Source: an uncultured Muribaculaceae bacterium (GTDB taxonomy: Bacteria > Bacteroidota > Bacteroidia > Bacteroidales > Muribaculaceae). From it: a stretch of DNA of 64,000 nt. Under the pieces are notes generated by a model, which had not been told where the DNA came from, made no database searches, and saw only the letters and a program-made list of their open reading frames with translations. Made by a program: the position numbers and the translations under genes. Shown here piece after piece: positions 56,005 through 64,000 of this stretch (positions are counted from its first letter, which is position 1; each line of letters starts with the position of its first letter). The DNA lies in assembly GCA_944321705.1 (NCBI GenBank), contig CALUMG010000002.1, forward strand, positions 62,001-126,000. Reading direction: 5' to 3'.

Positions 56005-56784
56005 ATGAAAACGTCACGATCACATAAAATTTACGGCTTGATTGGGTACCCGTTGGTTCATTCCTTCTCTAAGACATATTTCAACCAGAAATTTGAATCG
56101 GAGAACATTGATGCCGAATACATCAATTTTGAAATCCCTGACATAAACATGTTGATGGAAGTCATAAGTGAATATGACAACATCAGCGGCTTGAACGTGA
56201 CAATTCCATATAAAGAAAAAGTGATTCCGTTCCTTGATTCGCTCGACAGCGATGCCGAAAAAATCGGTGCGGTGAATGTCATAAAAATCATCAGGACAAA
56301 AAACAAGTTGGAGCTGAAAGGATACAACTCCGACGTCATCGGATTTGGTCAATCAATCAAGGAATTCATAACCCCGACACGGAAGAAAGCCCTCGTGCTT
56401 GGTACTGGTGGCGCGGCCAAGGCCATTTGCCACGGACTTGAAAAACTCGGGGTTGAACCTCAACTTGTGTCAAGGCACAAAAATGCCAAAACCTTGACTT
56501 ATGAAGAACTTACAAAAGCCGATATTGCAAGTCACAAAATCATTGTAAACACCACTCCGCTCGGGATGTACCCTCACACCGAAGAATGCCCCGACATCCC
56601 TTACAAATTTCTGACTCCCGACCATGTATGCTACGACTTGCTATACAATCCCGACGAGACATTGTTTATGAAAAAAGCCCAAGAATACGGTGCTATTACA
56701 AAAAACGGGTTGGAAATGCTGCTGTTGCAAGCATTTGTAGCCTATGAAATATGGACTTCCGATTCTTGGTCGGGTTCTTTGTAA
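56005..56784 (+). CDS. aroE: Shikimate dehydrogenase
   Basis: A 259-residue NADPH enzyme of aromatic amino-acid synthesis. It has GLIGYPLVHSFSKTYFN (shikimate-binding serines), GLNVTIPYKEKV with the catalytic lysine, GAVNVIKII, GYNSDVIGF with the catalytic aspartate, LGTGGAAKAI for NADP binding, and the closing NGLEMLLLQAF. Divergent from the amidase gene; a TAAATTTG -7-like box lies at 55969-55976. comEC starts 33 bases downstream. Confidence 0.93.
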   Translation: MKTSRSHKIYGLIGYPLVHSFSKTYFNQKFESENIDAEYINFEIPDINMLMEVISEYDNISGLNVTIPYKEKVIPFLDSLDSDAEKIGAVNVIKIIRTKNKLELKGYNSDVIGFGQSIKEFITPTRKKALVLGTGGAAKAICHGLEKLGVEPQLVSRHKNAKTLTYEELTKADIASHKIIVNTTPLGMYPHTEECPDIPYKFLTPDHVCYDLLYNPDETLFMKKAQEYGAITKNGLEMLLLQAFVAYEIWTSDSWSGSL

Positions 56785-56817
56785 ACACATTCACACTTCT
56801 TTTGACATTGCCATGAA

Positions 56818-58881
56818 ATGAAACTGCTCGACAAAGCTCCGTTGATACGGCTTGCGCTTCCTTTTGCAGCCGGAATCCTATTCTCGGAATGGATTATTGT
56901 CGACAGATGGATAATCATAACCCTGTTTACAATCATAGTCTCAGGTATGATTTGTTGCAGACTGTTTACACATAAGCAGCCTGTAACTGCCTTGCGCATC
57001 ATTCCGTTGCAATCTTTTTGCGTCATGCTGGCTGCCATGTGCGCCGGATGGTTTGCAGGAACATGTGCCATCCCTGACGAAACCGACTTGAACATGATAA
57101 ACGGACGTCTCGTTGCGGCAAGGATTCGCAATATTGAAATCAAGGATTTTTCGACTTCAGCCGAAGCCTCAATATCTATTCTCAACGACTCCGCAAAAAA
57201 TAATATTGACATTCCTGCCATGTTATCAATACAAGGTAATGACTACACCCTTGCCGAAGGTGACTGGATTACATTCAAAGCGGCTCTTCAACCGATAAAA
57301 TCGCTCGGGAATCCCGATGAATTCTACTATGCCACATACATGAAGCATCGATATGTCATATATTCGCAATATCTCAAACGCGACGAATATACTAAAATAG
57401 CAACCTCATCCGATGTGATGACATGCGCAAGAAAACTTCAACGCTCACTCACGAACGCTATCATAGGATCAAGCATGTCTCCATCCACGCAGCGATTTTT
57501 ATGTACGATATTGTTAGGAGAATCTTCCTACCTTGATCCCGACGTCAGAGAAGATTTTTCACATGCAGGCATAGCCCATATCCTCGCTTTAAGTGGCTTA
57601 CACATGGGAATCATCATGACAATCGTGTTCTTCATCCTCAAGCCTCTCGATTACATCAGGTTGAAACGTGTCAAGATATTCATGGCAATGGCGTGCATAA
57701 CAATATATTTGTTCATCACCGGCATGTCGGCTTCGGCCGTGAGGGCGACCATAATGATAGCATTCGTACTAATAGCCCGGCTCACATATCGAAGATACAG
57801 CAGTTTAAACTCACTTTTTGCAGCAGCAATATTGATTCTCGCATTTTCTCCTTATGCCTTATACGACGTCGGATTCCAGCTTAGTTTCATGTCAGTGTTA
57901 TCCATTCTGTTGTTATACGACCGATTCGGAAAATTCCTGACCAGCAAGAACAAATCTCGCCAACTGTTGTCATCGATAGCCATAACCACTGTAGCTACCC
58001 TGGGAACGGCCGCAATATCAGCTTATTACTTTCATGTTATCCCGGTTTTATCGATATTTTCCAACATCATTGTCTTGCCGATACTTCCGTTTTACATCAG
58101 CATAGGCTTAATACACACCTTTCTACTCGCAACAGGGATTGAATTCATCGAATTTTCTTGGTTACTCGACAAAGCGACATGGTTACTGACAGCAATTGCC
58201 GATGCAGTAAATACATTACCTTTTTCCTCGATAGCCAATATTCACATGTCAACAATCACGCTCGCATTGTTCATGTTATTGTACTTGCTTGTCATAGTGT
58301 TTATTTACAACATCAACAAAAAGCAATATGCAATCGTAATTCTCGCAACTATCCTTGCAATAATGACGTGCGACACAATCGACCAGTCAAGAAAACCTCA
58401 ATCTGGATTAGTAATTCAAAACAATTATTCATCCACTCCCATTCTGTGCTTCAGTGAACAAAAAGCCTTTCTCTGGAGTGAAGACACAACGACGGCAATA
58501 AACCAATTCAAGCGATATAACGCAGGATTTCTCTCAGCACACAACATTAATTCAATTGAACGATTGTCTCCGAGGCAATCGGCCGACAGTTTCTTCAATC
58601 CTCCATTTGCATTCATTAATGGCAAACGCATGGCAATCATAACAGAAACCAGATGGAGACACTATAAAGCCGCACATCCTATAAAAATAGACTACCTGAT
58701 TATAACTAAAACTTATTATGGAAATCTTTCCGACCTGCTTGACACGTTCGACCCCGATATGGTAATACTGTCGGGAGCAATGTTCGATGACAAATCTGAA
58801 AAAATAATTCAAGAGGCTAAGCATCTAAATATTAAATTACACAACTTAAAGACTGATGGAGCCACCGTCATATACGACTGA
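56818..58881 (+). CDS. ComEC/Rec2-family DNA uptake channel protein
   Basis: 687 residues. N-terminal membrane segments and a DUF4131-like periplasmic part (residues 1-190) are followed by the Competence domain: GESSYLDPDVREDFSHAGIAHILALSGLHMGI (about 235-265) and DVGFQLSFMSVLSI with about eight membrane helices. The C-terminal 160 residues occupy the place of the metallo-beta-lactamase-like domain but lack HxHxDH. ComEC carries single-stranded DNA across the inner membrane. No other competence gene is adjacent. Confidence 0.85.
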   Translation: MKLLDKAPLIRLALPFAAGILFSEWIIVDRWIIITLFTIIVSGMICCRLFTHKQPVTALRIIPLQSFCVMLAAMCAGWFAGTCAIPDETDLNMINGRLVAARIRNIEIKDFSTSAEASISILNDSAKNNIDIPAMLSIQGNDYTLAEGDWITFKAALQPIKSLGNPDEFYYATYMKHRYVIYSQYLKRDEYTKIATSSDVMTCARKLQRSLTNAIIGSSMSPSTQRFLCTILLGESSYLDPDVREDFSHAGIAHILALSGLHMGIIMTIVFFILKPLDYIRLKRVKIFMAMACITIYLFITGMSASAVRATIMIAFVLIARLTYRRYSSLNSLFAAAILILAFSPYALYDVGFQLSFMSVLSILLLYDRFGKFLTSKNKSRQLLSSIAITTVATLGTAAISAYYFHVIPVLSIFSNIIVLPILPFYISIGLIHTFLLATGIEFIEFSWLLDKATWLLTAIADAVNTLPFSSIANIHMSTITLALFMLLYLLVIVFIYNINKKQYAIVILATILAIMTCDTIDQSRKPQSGLVIQNNYSSTPILCFSEQKAFLWSEDTTTAINQFKRYNAGFLSAHNINSIERLSPRQSADSFFNPPFAFINGKRMAIITETRWRHYKAAHPIKIDYLIITKTYYGNLSDLLDTFDPDMVILSGAMFDDKSEKIIQEAKHLNIKLHNLKTDGATVIYD

Positions 58882-58915
58882 ATTATGCCTGTACCGCCTG
58901 GCAACCAAATGCATG

Positions 58916-58947
58916 TTTGCATATGAAACCGTTTTTGCATAATTTTG
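58916..58947 (+). promoter_or_regulatory. Promoter of the WG-repeat lipoprotein gene
   Basis: TTTG (58916-58919), 20 bases, TAATTTTG (58940-58947), 26 bases before the ATG; a consensus match. Confidence 0.7.
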
Positions 58948-58973
58948 ATTTGTAAACATAAGCACCTCCCATT

Positions 58974-60050
58974 ATGAAAAGTTCACTTCTACACATGGCA
59001 ATCACGGCACTGGCTGTCATCATGGCTGCATGTGGCAACAACCAATCGCCCGAATCGATAGAAATATATGAATCAAACGGAAAATACGGGCTTAAAGACA
59101 ATAGCTCGGGCAAGATAATAACAGATGCCGAGTTTGATTTCATATCCAATTTTTCCGAAGGGCTCGCGGCTGCATGCATAGGAGGGAAATGGGGCTATGT
59201 CGATACTTCAGGCAAAACAATCATACCATTCATCTATAATGAAGCAAATTACTTTTCCGACGGATTGGCTTTAGTAGCTGATGACGACAAATATTTGTTT
59301 GTCAACACAAAAGGGGAAAAAGCCTTTGACACGGAAATTGACAATGCGACAAGTTTCTCAAACGGATTGGCAGCAATCATGAAAAGAGACAAATGGGGAT
59401 ACATAGACACATTCGGGGCATGGAAAATTGAAGCCATATATGATTATGCAGGCTCTTTTTCCCCCGACGACTCATTAGCAATGGTGTCAAAGGATGGGAA
59501 ATACGGTTTCATCGACAAATCCGGAAATGAAATAATAAAACTACAATATGACGGCTGTAACGAATTTTCTGAAGGCCGCGCTTGCGTCATGCTCGACGGG
59601 AAATACGGTTTTATCGATGAATCTGGATATATGATCATCCCAAACATTTACGATGAAGCATGTGATTTTTCCGAGAACCGCGCAGCAGTACTAATCGATG
59701 GCAAAGAAGGATTCATCGACAAATCGGGACGAATCGTGATAACACCTCAATATGACGACACATTCCCGTTTTGTGAAGGTCTTGCAGCAGTAGAAAAAGA
59801 CAACAAATGGGGATTCATCGATTCTTTGGGAAATGTAACCATCCAATTCAATTATGACAAAGCGTGGTGGTTCTCTGACGGGCTCGCAAGAGTGGAAAGG
59901 AATTGGAAGAAAGGTTTCATCGACAAATCAGGCAATGAAGTCATTCCTATAATCTACAGCTGGGCATCATGGTTCTCCGAAGGGAGAGCCGAGGTAAGAC
60001 TCGGCAATGAAACATTTCATATCGACACCAAAGGAAATAGACTCGATTAA
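58974..60050 (+). CDS. WG-repeat lipoprotein
   Basis: 358 residues with a lipoprotein signal (IMAAC, cysteine at 21). The mature part is made of about ten WG repeats of about 34 residues, each with a K-(W/Y)-G-(F/Y)-(I/V)-D core followed by an F/Y-SEG or F-S-x-G-L/R-A segment; the first and last copies are degenerate. WG repeats form small beta units; function in Bacteroidales lipoproteins is not established, and binding or surface display is a guess. Own promoter and terminator. Confidence 0.8.
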   Translation: MKSSLLHMAITALAVIMAACGNNQSPESIEIYESNGKYGLKDNSSGKIITDAEFDFISNFSEGLAAACIGGKWGYVDTSGKTIIPFIYNEANYFSDGLALVADDDKYLFVNTKGEKAFDTEIDNATSFSNGLAAIMKRDKWGYIDTFGAWKIEAIYDYAGSFSPDDSLAMVSKDGKYGFIDKSGNEIIKLQYDGCNEFSEGRACVMLDGKYGFIDESGYMIIPNIYDEACDFSENRAAVLIDGKEGFIDKSGRIVITPQYDDTFPFCEGLAAVEKDNKWGFIDSLGNVTIQFNYDKAWWFSDGLARVERNWKKGFIDKSGNEVIPIIYSWASWFSEGRAEVRLGNETFHIDTKGNRLD

Positions 60051-60093
60051 ATCGCGCCTCACAATGATTTTCAACGAACATACATACAAATAT

Positions 60094-60130
60094 GGCATGT
60101 AAAATAACTGATTTGCTAATTTTACATGCC
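60094..60130. terminator. Bidirectional terminator between WG gene and mlaF
   Basis: GGCATGTAAAAT (60094-60105) pairs perfectly with ATTTTACATGCC (60119-60130) around a 13-base loop. The two genes converge here. Confidence 0.75.
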
Positions 60131-60177
60131 CCAATAATATATCTTAACCCTTGACAATGGGATCATGCACTCGCGCA

Positions 60178-60963
60178 TTACTGTTTCTTGCTCCCGGCAA
60201 TGCGATTGTAATTGTGCATCTCCTTTACCTGCATAAACAATCGGGTCGCAAACACAAAATTGTTCAAAGCATCGTTATCGCTGTCATAAATTTCATCTTT
60301 AGTGCCTACCCATCCACATTCACCCTTATTTACAAACAATATATTCTCTCCTATACCAAGCACAGAGTTCATATCGTGCGTGTTTATTATGGTCGTTATA
60401 CCATATTCATGGGTAATATCGCTAAGCAGTTCATCTATAAGAATTGATGTTTTTGGATCAAGTCCTGAATTTGGCTCGTCGCAAAACAAGTATTTTGGAT
60501 TCAACGCTATGGCTCGCGCAATAGCAACACGCTTCTGCATGCCACCACTCAATTCCGACGGGTATTTGTTATTGGCGTCCTTAAGATTTACCCTTTCAAT
60601 GCAGAATTCTGCCCGTTCTTTCATTTCAGCATTGCTCATGCTCGAAAACATTATCAATGGGAACATCACATTCCCAAGGACAGTTTCCGAATCAAATAAA
60701 GCCGACCCTTGAAATAACATGCCAATTTCCTTGCGCAGCTCTTTCATCTGCTTGATATCCATCTTGGTTATGTCACGACCGTCATATAAAATCTCTCCCT
60801 CTTCGGGCGAGACAAGCCCTACGATGCTTTTCATCAATACGGTTTTACCCGAGCCGCTTAATCCTATGATAAGATTAGTCTTGCCATCATAGAATTTAGC
60901 ACTGATATTCTTTAAGACTTGCTTGTCGTCAAAAGACTTACTTATGTTTTTTACTTCAATCAT
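60178..60963 (-). CDS. ABC transporter ATPase, MlaF-like
   Basis: 261 residues. Walker A GLSGSGKT (34-41), Q-loop FQGSALFDSETV, signature LSGGMQKRVAIARAIA, Walker B LFCDEPNSGLDP (the DEPNSGLDP form is typical of MlaF), and the H-loop INTHDMNS. It should power the lipid permease encoded just upstream (mlaE, 18 bases away) to move phospholipid between membranes, with the MlaD-like protein at 53742 as a likely partner. Confidence 0.88.
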   Translation of the reverse strand: MIEVKNISKSFDDKQVLKNISAKFYDGKTNLIIGLSGSGKTVLMKSIVGLVSPEEGEILYDGRDITKMDIKQMKELRKEIGMLFQGSALFDSETVLGNVMFPLIMFSSMSNAEMKERAEFCIERVNLKDANNKYPSELSGGMQKRVAIARAIALNPKYLFCDEPNSGLDPKTSILIDELLSDITHEYGITTIINTHDMNSVLGIGENILFVNKGECGWVGTKDEIYDSDNDALNNFVFATRLFMQVKEMHNYNRIAGSKKQ

Positions 60964-60981
60964 GATGATTCCTTTCCGTTT

Positions 60982-61731
60982 TTACTGCAACAAGACATGT
61001 GTCAATATCACATCGAGCAAAAGGATGAATATGCTGCTCGTTACAACTGCATTGGTGCTGGCTTTGCCCACTTCAAGTGCTCCACCTTTCACGTTATAGC
61101 CGAAATAGGAAGCAACGCTGCTCACGACAAATGCAAAAAACAACGATTTTATCAATGCTTGCCAAACATACCACTCTTGGAACATCGTCTGTATGCCATA
61201 CACATAGGTCGATACAGGTACAATGTCGGTAACCACACACACAAGATAGCCACCTCCAAGTGCGGTAGCCATGCTGAATACCACAAGAACTGAAATAAAT
61301 GAAACAAATGCCGCGATCTTGGGCAGTACCAAATAATTGGCCGAGTTGATTCCCATTATCTCAAGAGCATCTATTTGTTCGGTAACTCGCATTGTTCCTA
61401 TCTCCGATGCAATGTTCGACCCGACCTTGCCGGCAAGAATAAGGCACAATATGGAAGATGTGAATTCAAGCAAAATAATCTCTCTTGTGGCCAATCCGAC
61501 CGAATATCTCGGCATGAGCGGAGACGAAACATTCAATTCCATTTGAATGGTGCAGACGGCTCCGATGAATATAGATATGATTACGACAAGAGGTATCGAA
61601 TCAATGCCAAGCTTGCTTATTTCATCTATGTATCGCTTGAAAAATACTTTCCATTTATCTGGAATGGAGAAAACCCTCCATATAAAAAGGCAGTAATCGC
61701 CAAATGTCTGTAATGCAGTCCGTAGAATCAT
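60982..61731 (-). CDS. Lipid-transport permease, MlaE-like
   Basis: 249 residues from the Met at 61731; the ORF could start 15 residues earlier (61776), but MILRTALQTFGDYCLFIWRVF is the usual family start. Five to six membrane segments and the conserved MlaE stretches FIGAVCTIQM, LILAGKVGSNIASEIGTMRVTEQIDALEIMGI and LVLPKIAAFV are present. It forms the membrane part of the Mla complex with MlaF. A TAATTTTG box (61798-61805, minus strand) is a likely promoter. Confidence 0.88.
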   Translation of the reverse strand: MILRTALQTFGDYCLFIWRVFSIPDKWKVFFKRYIDEISKLGIDSIPLVVIISIFIGAVCTIQMELNVSSPLMPRYSVGLATREIILLEFTSSILCLILAGKVGSNIASEIGTMRVTEQIDALEIMGINSANYLVLPKIAAFVSFISVLVVFSMATALGGGYLVCVVTDIVPVSTYVYGIQTMFQEWYVWQALIKSLFFAFVVSSVASYFGYNVKGGALEVGKASTNAVVTSSIFILLLDVILTHVLLQ

Positions 61732-61797
61732 ATCTTTCTCTGTATTAACATGACACGCCTTGCGAAATGAGCTCAAGACGTGCCACTATTCCGAGCA

Positions 61798-61831
61798 CAA
61801 AATTAATAATTTTAGATTGAAACGGATGCAA
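61798..61831 (-). promoter_or_regulatory. Possible mlaE-mlaF promoter
   Basis: On the minus strand: TTG (61829-61831), 23 bases, TAATTTTG (61798-61805). The spacing is slightly longer than consensus. Confidence 0.4.
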
Positions 61832-61885
61832 GACTCTGCTTTTTTGGGACTAAAAGTATAATTTGGAACAATATATCAGATTTAT

Positions 61886-62488
61886 TTACTCTTGCAACTC
61901 GTCGGACTTTGGCTCGCTCATCAGATTATTGAGCATGGCATACACTGCAAGACCAGCAACCGATTTTATGCCTGTCTTTTTCGTTATGTTTTTTCGATGC
62001 GAAATGACGGTGTGAATCGATATATTCAACTGCTCGGCAATCTCTTTGCTCATTAGGCCTTTAGCCACAAGGACAAGAATGTCGCGTTCACGCTTTGTCA
62101 GCTCAGAGGCACCATCCGAAGCTCCTTTTTTATGCTCTCCGATTTGTTCAAGATTCAGCAATGTCGAGATGATATCGGGTTTTGAATCCCTTATGTCAAT
62201 TATGGCATCAAAATTTCGCAAAAAAGAAGGTTCGAAATATTGATACACAAGTCCCACCGCAAAGCATCCCTCAGGAAGGTCTAAATTTGCAGGGATTTGC
62301 CGAGTATAAGGCAATATGCACGGATTAATGACAACAATGTCAGGATGCTTGACCATTATCCGTTCTTCCATCATCCCTATGTCATCGACAGTGCATACGA
62401 CCTCAAGTTTGGCACAATCATTAAGCATGCTTTGCAAACCTTCGGTCACCACCTGCGATGGCTCGGCAATTAAAACTTTCAATTTCAT
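61886..62488 (-). CDS. LuxR-type regulator with degenerate receiver domain
   Basis: 200 residues. Residues 1-120 have a response-regulator-like shape but lack the phosphorylation site: N55 in IVVINP sits where the aspartate is expected, and the acidic pair near the N-terminus is replaced by E9-P10. The C-terminal LuxR helix-turn-helix is intact (LTKRERDILVLVAKGLMSKEIAEQLNISIHTVISHR, about 130-165). It overlaps the hemerythrin gene by 4 bases, so the two are translated together. Likely a phosphorylation-independent regulator whose input may come from the hemerythrin. Confidence 0.82.
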   Translation of the reverse strand: MKLKVLIAEPSQVVTEGLQSMLNDCAKLEVVCTVDDIGMMEERIMVKHPDIVVINPCILPYTRQIPANLDLPEGCFAVGLVYQYFEPSFLRNFDAIIDIRDSKPDIISTLLNLEQIGEHKKGASDGASELTKRERDILVLVAKGLMSKEIAEQLNISIHTVISHRKNITKKTGIKSVAGLAVYAMLNNLMSEPKSDELQE

Positions 62489-63183
62489 TTCAATCCACTC
62501 CTTTCAAGATGTTCCACATAAGGAACAAGTACTTTCTCTTCTATCAATGAATGTTTCTTTAAATCTTCCGAAAGTTGAAGAATATCAAATACAGCTCCTA
62601 TGGTTTCATAAGCCATGACCTCTTCGGGCAAATATTTGAACATTATCTGCGTTAGATCATCGAGCTTGTCTTCTATATTGGTATGTCCCGGCACATAATC
62701 CGAAATTACATAATCCTCGTCGGCTTGTCCATGTGCCAATTTTTCCAAATGAGGGAAAACATACTGTTCCTCATAATTAAAATGAGACACTACTTCTTTT
62801 GTGTACTCCGAAAAGAAATGTTTCAAGACACTGCCGGCCGTCCCTTTAACTTGTTTCGCTATGCGATCTATATGATTGGCTATATGAGGCAACCGTTTCC
62901 CCAAGTAATATCTATGGGATTCTTCAAGATAGCTGACAAGCGGACTCATGTCGGTCGACAAAACCTCTTCGGTCGAAGGTATATAGTCGTCAAATGAATA
63001 TATGTTGCACACAAGCATAAAAAACTCTGCCGAAACTCCATGTTCTTCACACAATGCCTTTACACTTTTGTCTCCTATGCCCAATGGAATGTTGAATCTC
63101 GGCAATAATAAAATAAGTCCCGGCTTGATGAGTATCAAATCGGCCATTTTCATATTTTCATTAAACATCGAAAATCTTTTCAT
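62485..63183 (-). CDS. Hemerythrin-domain (Ric/YtfE-like) protein
   Basis: 232 residues. The N-terminal half (1-75) is a DUF542/ScdA-like segment with a cysteine (LVCNIYSFDDY), followed by a hemerythrin four-helix bundle with ligand pattern H (EESHRYYL), H-x-x-x-E (HFNYEEQYVFPH), H-x-x-x-x-E (GHTNIEDKL) and HSLIEEKVLVPYVEH. A diiron centre would fit. Ric/YtfE proteins repair iron-sulfur clusters after NO or oxidative damage. Internal Mets at residues 11 and 13 are possible starts. The LuxR-type gene overlaps its end. A TAACTTTG box (63236-63243, minus) lies upstream. Confidence 0.82.
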   Translation of the reverse strand: MKRFSMFNENMKMADLILIKPGLILLLPRFNIPLGIGDKSVKALCEEHGVSAEFFMLVCNIYSFDDYIPSTEEVLSTDMSPLVSYLEESHRYYLGKRLPHIANHIDRIAKQVKGTAGSVLKHFFSEYTKEVVSHFNYEEQYVFPHLEKLAHGQADEDYVISDYVPGHTNIEDKLDDLTQIMFKYLPEEVMAYETIGAVFDILQLSEDLKKHSLIEEKVLVPYVEHLERSGLK

Positions 63184-63337
63184 TACGGCGCGTCAGTTTA
63201 AATGTTATTTAATGTTTTCATTCATTTGACATTGGCAAAGTTACTAATCTCGCATCAATGCGCATATCCCCATTAATGATTATATGACATGTTGAAATAC
63301 GCTATAATTTGGTATTTCACCATCGTCGGTCGCAATG

Positions 63338-63345
63338 TAACTTTG
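63338..63345 (+). promoter_or_regulatory. -7 box of the Cys-rich mini-protein
   Basis: TAACTTTG, 18 bases before the ATG at 63364; TTTG at 63308-63311 is a -33 candidate with a long 26-base spacing. A mirror-image TAACTTTG serves the divergent hemerythrin gene. Confidence 0.5.
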
Positions 63346-63363
63346 CAATGTAAAAATTAAATC

Positions 63364-63495
63364 ATGTTACAGCAAATTTTTACGATATTGATTTTGACAG
63401 CAGTTGCAGCAGCAATTATCTACAAGATGTGTAAACGTTGCCGCAAGAAATGCAAGGGAGGATGCTCCTGTTCATGTCACAAAACTTATAAATGA
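63364..63495 (+). CDS. 43-residue Cys-rich single-pass membrane protein
   Basis: A short ORF of 43 codons. A hydrophobic segment (about 5-19, IFTILILTAVAAAII) is followed by a basic, Cys-rich tail with six cysteines (residues 23, 26, 30, 34, 36, 38: KMCKRCRKKCKGGCSCSC, then HK). This resembles FeoB-associated Cys-rich membrane proteins (PF12669), though no feoB is in the window. A -7 box is in the right place. Divergent from the hemerythrin operon, it may handle iron or protect against oxidants. It is ordinary in size for that family. Confidence 0.6.
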   Translation: MLQQIFTILILTAVAAAIIYKMCKRCRKKCKGGCSCSCHKTYK

Positions 63496-63624
63496 AAGGA
63501 AATGTAATAACTTTACCATAGTAGTTAGAGATATTGGCAGCGTTGAGAAACGATGCCATTTTTCTTTGCATCCAATCATTCCGGCTATCGAAACATGTCA
63601 ATCGTAATAATTCAGTAAAAATAA

Positions 63625-63671
63625 AAAAGAGCATGCAGGATTCCAATTTTTTTCGACCTGCATGCCCTTTT
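63625..63671. terminator. Bidirectional terminator between mini-protein and DPP III
   Basis: AAAAGAGCATGCAGG (63625-63639) pairs with CCTGCATGCCCTTTT (63657-63671) with one mismatch, 17-base T-rich loop. It lies 25 bases past the DPP III stop codon and ends the mini-protein transcript from the other side. Bases 63496-63624 hold no gene. Confidence 0.75.
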
Positions 63672-63695
63672 ATAAGGTAACGTTCACTCAACCGT

Positions 63696-64000
63696 TCAAA
63701 TCAATGAAGAATAATCACGCGAGTAACGCAACATCTGGTCAATATAATCTTCTGTATAGTCTATCTTGACATCTGTTATATTGCCATTCTCGTCAACAAC
63801 CGGAGTATATACCGGATTGACAAAGCCCTTATAAGGAGCTATGTTCAATTTAGCATAACGTTCAAGCACTTCTTTATGCAATTCAGGGTCGAATTTAACG
63901 GCATATTTTTCCACAAGGTCACGTCCTGCTGCATAATCGCCTTCCGACTTTATGCGCTGAATCTCAGCAAGTAATTTACCAAACAATCCACGCAGCTTTT
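63696..64000 (-). CDS. Dipeptidyl peptidase III-like metallopeptidase, C-terminal fragment
   Basis: Only the last 101 residues are inside the window; the gene continues past the right edge. The visible sequence LRGLFGKLLAEIQRIKSEGDY, then the VEKYAVKFDPELHKEVLERYAKLNIAPYKGFVNPVYTP stretch and the closing MLRYSRDYSSLI match the C-terminus of the Bacteroidales M49 peptidases (often mislabelled dihydrofolate reductase). The zinc motif HExxGH would lie outside. M49 enzymes release dipeptides from peptide N-termini. Confidence 0.75.
   Translation of the reverse strand, partial: KLRGLFGKLLAEIQRIKSEGDYAAGRDLVEKYAVKFDPELHKEVLERYAKLNIAPYKGFVNPVYTPVVDENGNITDVKIDYTEDYIDQMLRYSRDYSSLI

Noticed and set aside
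59080..60040. Tandem DNA repeats that might be a CRISPR or satellite
   Set aside because: The periodicity is the coding pattern of WG protein repeats; the DNA units are too diverged, and there are no spacers.

Overview
The window is a piece of a Bacteroidota chromosome, almost certainly order Bacteroidales; a gut family such as Muribaculaceae or Bacteroidaceae is my guess from gene content. Four things point there: promoters of the Bacteroides form (TTTG or TTG, 19-21 bases, then TAnnTTTG), no Shine-Dalgarno sequences before start codons, an lpxC-fabZ fusion gene, and family-typical genes (rprXY, SusC/SusD, DUF5723, a second EF-G, LPS genes in the order lpxD-lpxC/fabZ-lpxA). No rRNA, tRNA, CRISPR array, insertion sequence or prophage was seen. 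Both ends cut genes: a plsC-like acyltransferase on the left and a dipeptidyl peptidase III on the right.

Layout. 0-7 kb: plsC (partial), the two-component pair rprX-rprY, an EF-G paralogue with altered GTPase motifs, and a divergent pair of an MBL-like secreted protein and an HxlR regulator. 7-14 kb: housekeeping genes on the plus strand (metF, holB, an AddB-like nuclease, rplY, pth, an S4-domain protein). 14-20 kb: a heavy-metal RND efflux operon headed by a small His-rich membrane protein. 20-29 kb: a sugar MFS transporter, a lipoprotein with three PepSY-like units and a SusC/SusD nutrient-uptake pair. 29-36 kb: envelope genes of mostly unknown function (DUF5723 barrel, its lipoprotein partner and a dus gene in one operon; a low-complexity secreted protein followed by a FadL-type barrel). 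36-40 kb: the lipid A / fatty-acid cluster. 40-47 kb: a nitroreductase, groESL, nhaC, superoxide dismutase and a stand-alone TrpB2. 47-54 kb: an FAD oxidoreductase, a HAD phosphatase, nadC, rlmH, hemW and dnaA. 54-62 kb: two halves of an Mla-type lipid transporter (mlaD next to an amidase; mlaF-mlaE) flanking aroE, comEC and a WG-repeat lipoprotein. 62-64 kb: a hemerythrin / LuxR-type regulator operon, a 43-residue Cys-rich membrane protein and the DPP III fragment.

No large undescribed system such as a defence island is visible. The items most worth a second look are the EF-G paralogue lacking the catalytic histidine, the hemerythrin gene coupled to a pseudo-receiver regulator with a divergent Cys-rich mini-protein, the bipolar Trp/Tyr then Asn/Arg/Ser-rich secreted protein, the repeat-bearing AT-rich region before trpB, and a 32-bp perfect palindrome inside pth. 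Functions are read from sequence motifs by eye; no database search was run.
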